DNA from: an uncultured Prevotellaceae bacterium
GTDB lineage: Bacteria; Bacteroidota; Bacteroidia; Bacteroidales; Bacteroidaceae
Reading direction: 5' to 3'
Assembly (NCBI GenBank): GCA_902803455.1
Contig: CADCQC010000013.1
Coordinates: 1 to 6,404, forward strand
DNA: 6,404 bases
Shown: positions 5,427 to 6,404 of the stretch, in pieces
How the letters are laid out: each line of letters begins with the position of its first letter
How positions within the stretch are numbered: the first letter of the stretch is position 1
Position numbers and translations under genes: made by a program
Notes under the pieces: model-generated
What the model saw: the letters and a program-made list of their open reading frames with translations, nothing else
Told to the model about the DNA's origin: nothing
Database searches by the model: none

Positions 5427-6404
5427 TTAGAAGATGTCGTGATCGAGACTGTCATTGAAATCTCTTGGCTCATGGTCCGACAATGGATCATGGAAGTCAT
5501 TGCGACGCTGGGGGCGGTTGCCGCCTTGGCGGTTGCCACCTTGATGATTGTTGTTACCCTGACGGTTACCTGGACGGTTGCCACGCTCAGGTCTTTCAGG
5601 ACGCTGGCGGCGCTCCCTGTCAGCATACCCCTCTGGTTTTGGCTCCAGCACGCGGTGTGACAGCTTGTATTTTCCAGTCTTCTGGTCAATCTCCATCAGT
5701 TTCACCTTGATCTTGTCACCCTCTTTGATGCCGGCATCTTCCACAGTCTCAAGACGCTTCCATTCAATCTCGGAGATGTGAAGGAGTCCGTCTTTTCCTG
5801 GCATGATCTCCACAAAGCAGCCATAAGGCATGATGGAGCGCACGGTGCCCTCATAGACCTCGCCTACTTCAGGGATGGCCACGATCGCTTTGATCTTGGC
5901 GATGGCGGCATCGATGCTCGACTTGTCGGGAGCGCTCACTTGAACCTTGCCCACACCGTCGGTCTCATCGATGGTGATCACTGCGCCGGTGTCTTCCTGC
6001 ATCTGCTGGATGATCTTTCCACCCGGGCCAATGACAGCACCGATAAATTCTTTAGGAATATCGAAGGCTACGATGCGAGGTACATGGGGCTTCAATTCTG
6101 CGCGAGGCTCTGCGATGGTCTCAGTCAGTTTGCCCAGGATATGCTCGCGGCCAGCCTTGGCTTGCAGAAGTGCTTTCTCAAGGATGTCGAAACTCAGACC
6201 GTCGCACTTGATATCCATTTGAGTGGCTGTCAGACCATCGATGGTACCTGTGGTCTTGAAGTCCATGTCGCCGAGATGGTCCTCGTCACCGAGAATATCG
6301 CTCAGCACGGCATATTTTTCTTCTCCAGGATTCTTGATCAGACCCATGGCAATACCGCTCACGGGTTTCTTCATCGGCACACCGGCGTCCATGAGGGCCA
6401 ACGT
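5427..6404 (-). CDS. pnp: Polyribonucleotide nucleotidyltransferase (PNPase), C-terminal 325 residues (runs off the right edge)
   Basis: The reading frame enters at 6404 (first codon Thr) and ends with TAA at 5427-5429; PNPases are usually a little over 700 residues, so the N-terminal half is outside. Numbering from the edge, residues 1-100 are the end of the second RNase PH core, including DILGDEDHLGDMDFK, whose D40 and D46 match the catalytic aspartate pair of the family. Residues 106-175 are a KH domain with the GPGG loop (126-129). Residues 181-251 are an S1 RNA-binding domain (EGTVRSIMPYGCFVEI, GKDGLLHISEI). A tail of about 70 residues follows: an Arg/Pro/Glu stretch, then Asn/Gly/Arg/Gln repeats (QGGNRQGGNRPQRRND), then an acidic end. 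The enzyme degrades RNA 3' to 5' by phosphorolysis. The tail could bind RNA or degradosome partners (inference). Confidence 0.97.
   Translation of the reverse strand, partial: TLALMDAGVPMKKPVSGIAMGLIKNPGEEKYAVLSDILGDEDHLGDMDFKTTGTIDGLTATQMDIKCDGLSFDILEKALLQAKAGREHILGKLTETIAEPRAELKPHVPRIVAFDIPKEFIGAVIGPGGKIIQQMQEDTGAVITIDETDGVGKVQVSAPDKSSIDAAIAKIKAIVAIPEVGEVYEGTVRSIMPYGCFVEIMPGKDGLLHISEIEWKRLETVEDAGIKEGDKIKVKLMEIDQKTGKYKLSHRVLEPKPEGYADRERRQRPERPERGNRPGNRQGNNNHQGGNRQGGNRPQRRNDFHDPLSDHEPRDFNDSLDHDIF

Overview
The window looks like a chromosomal piece from a Bacteroidetes bacterium, most likely Prevotella or a close relative. The evidence is indirect. GC content is moderate. No gene has a Shine-Dalgarno sequence that decides its start; starts follow A/T-rich leaders instead. 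One promoter resembles the Bacteroidetes -33/-7 pattern (TTTG, about 20 nt, TAnnTTTG). The protein types also fit: a WecA-like transferase, a GH28 pectinase, and a PNPase with an Arg/Gly/Asn-rich tail. No 16S rRNA, tRNA, IS element or CRISPR array was seen.

Layout from left to right. (1) 1-437, minus strand: N-terminal part of a family 2 glycosyltransferase that runs off the left edge. (2) 438-645: a divergent intergenic region rich in T and A tracts. (3) 646-1782, plus strand: a complete WecA/TagO-type polyprenyl-phosphate HexNAc-1-phosphate transferase. (4) 1846-3165, plus strand: an exported GH28 polygalacturonase-type hydrolase, 63 nt downstream and possibly co-transcribed. (5) 3166-3418: an intergenic region with two strong hairpins and a putative promoter. 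(6) 3419-4624, plus strand: a secreted protein with a Tyr/Trp-rich N-terminal half and a long Gly/Ser/Arg/Asn-rich repeat tail, not recognised as a named family. (7) A bidirectional terminator hairpin at the convergent junction, 4757-4786. (8) 4785-5297, minus strand: a histidine phosphatase. (9) 5427-6404, minus strand: the C-terminal 325 residues of polynucleotide phosphorylase (pnp), which runs off the right edge and ends at a clear intrinsic terminator.

The left third suggests the border of a surface polysaccharide locus: WecA would start a glycan on undecaprenyl phosphate and the glycosyltransferase would extend it. The GH28 enzyme would act outside the cytoplasm on galacturonic-acid polymers. 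The right third is housekeeping RNA turnover plus a small phosphatase. The repeat-rich secreted protein between them, with its own promoter and terminators, is the least explained and most interesting element. No gene-free stretch exceeds 300 bases.
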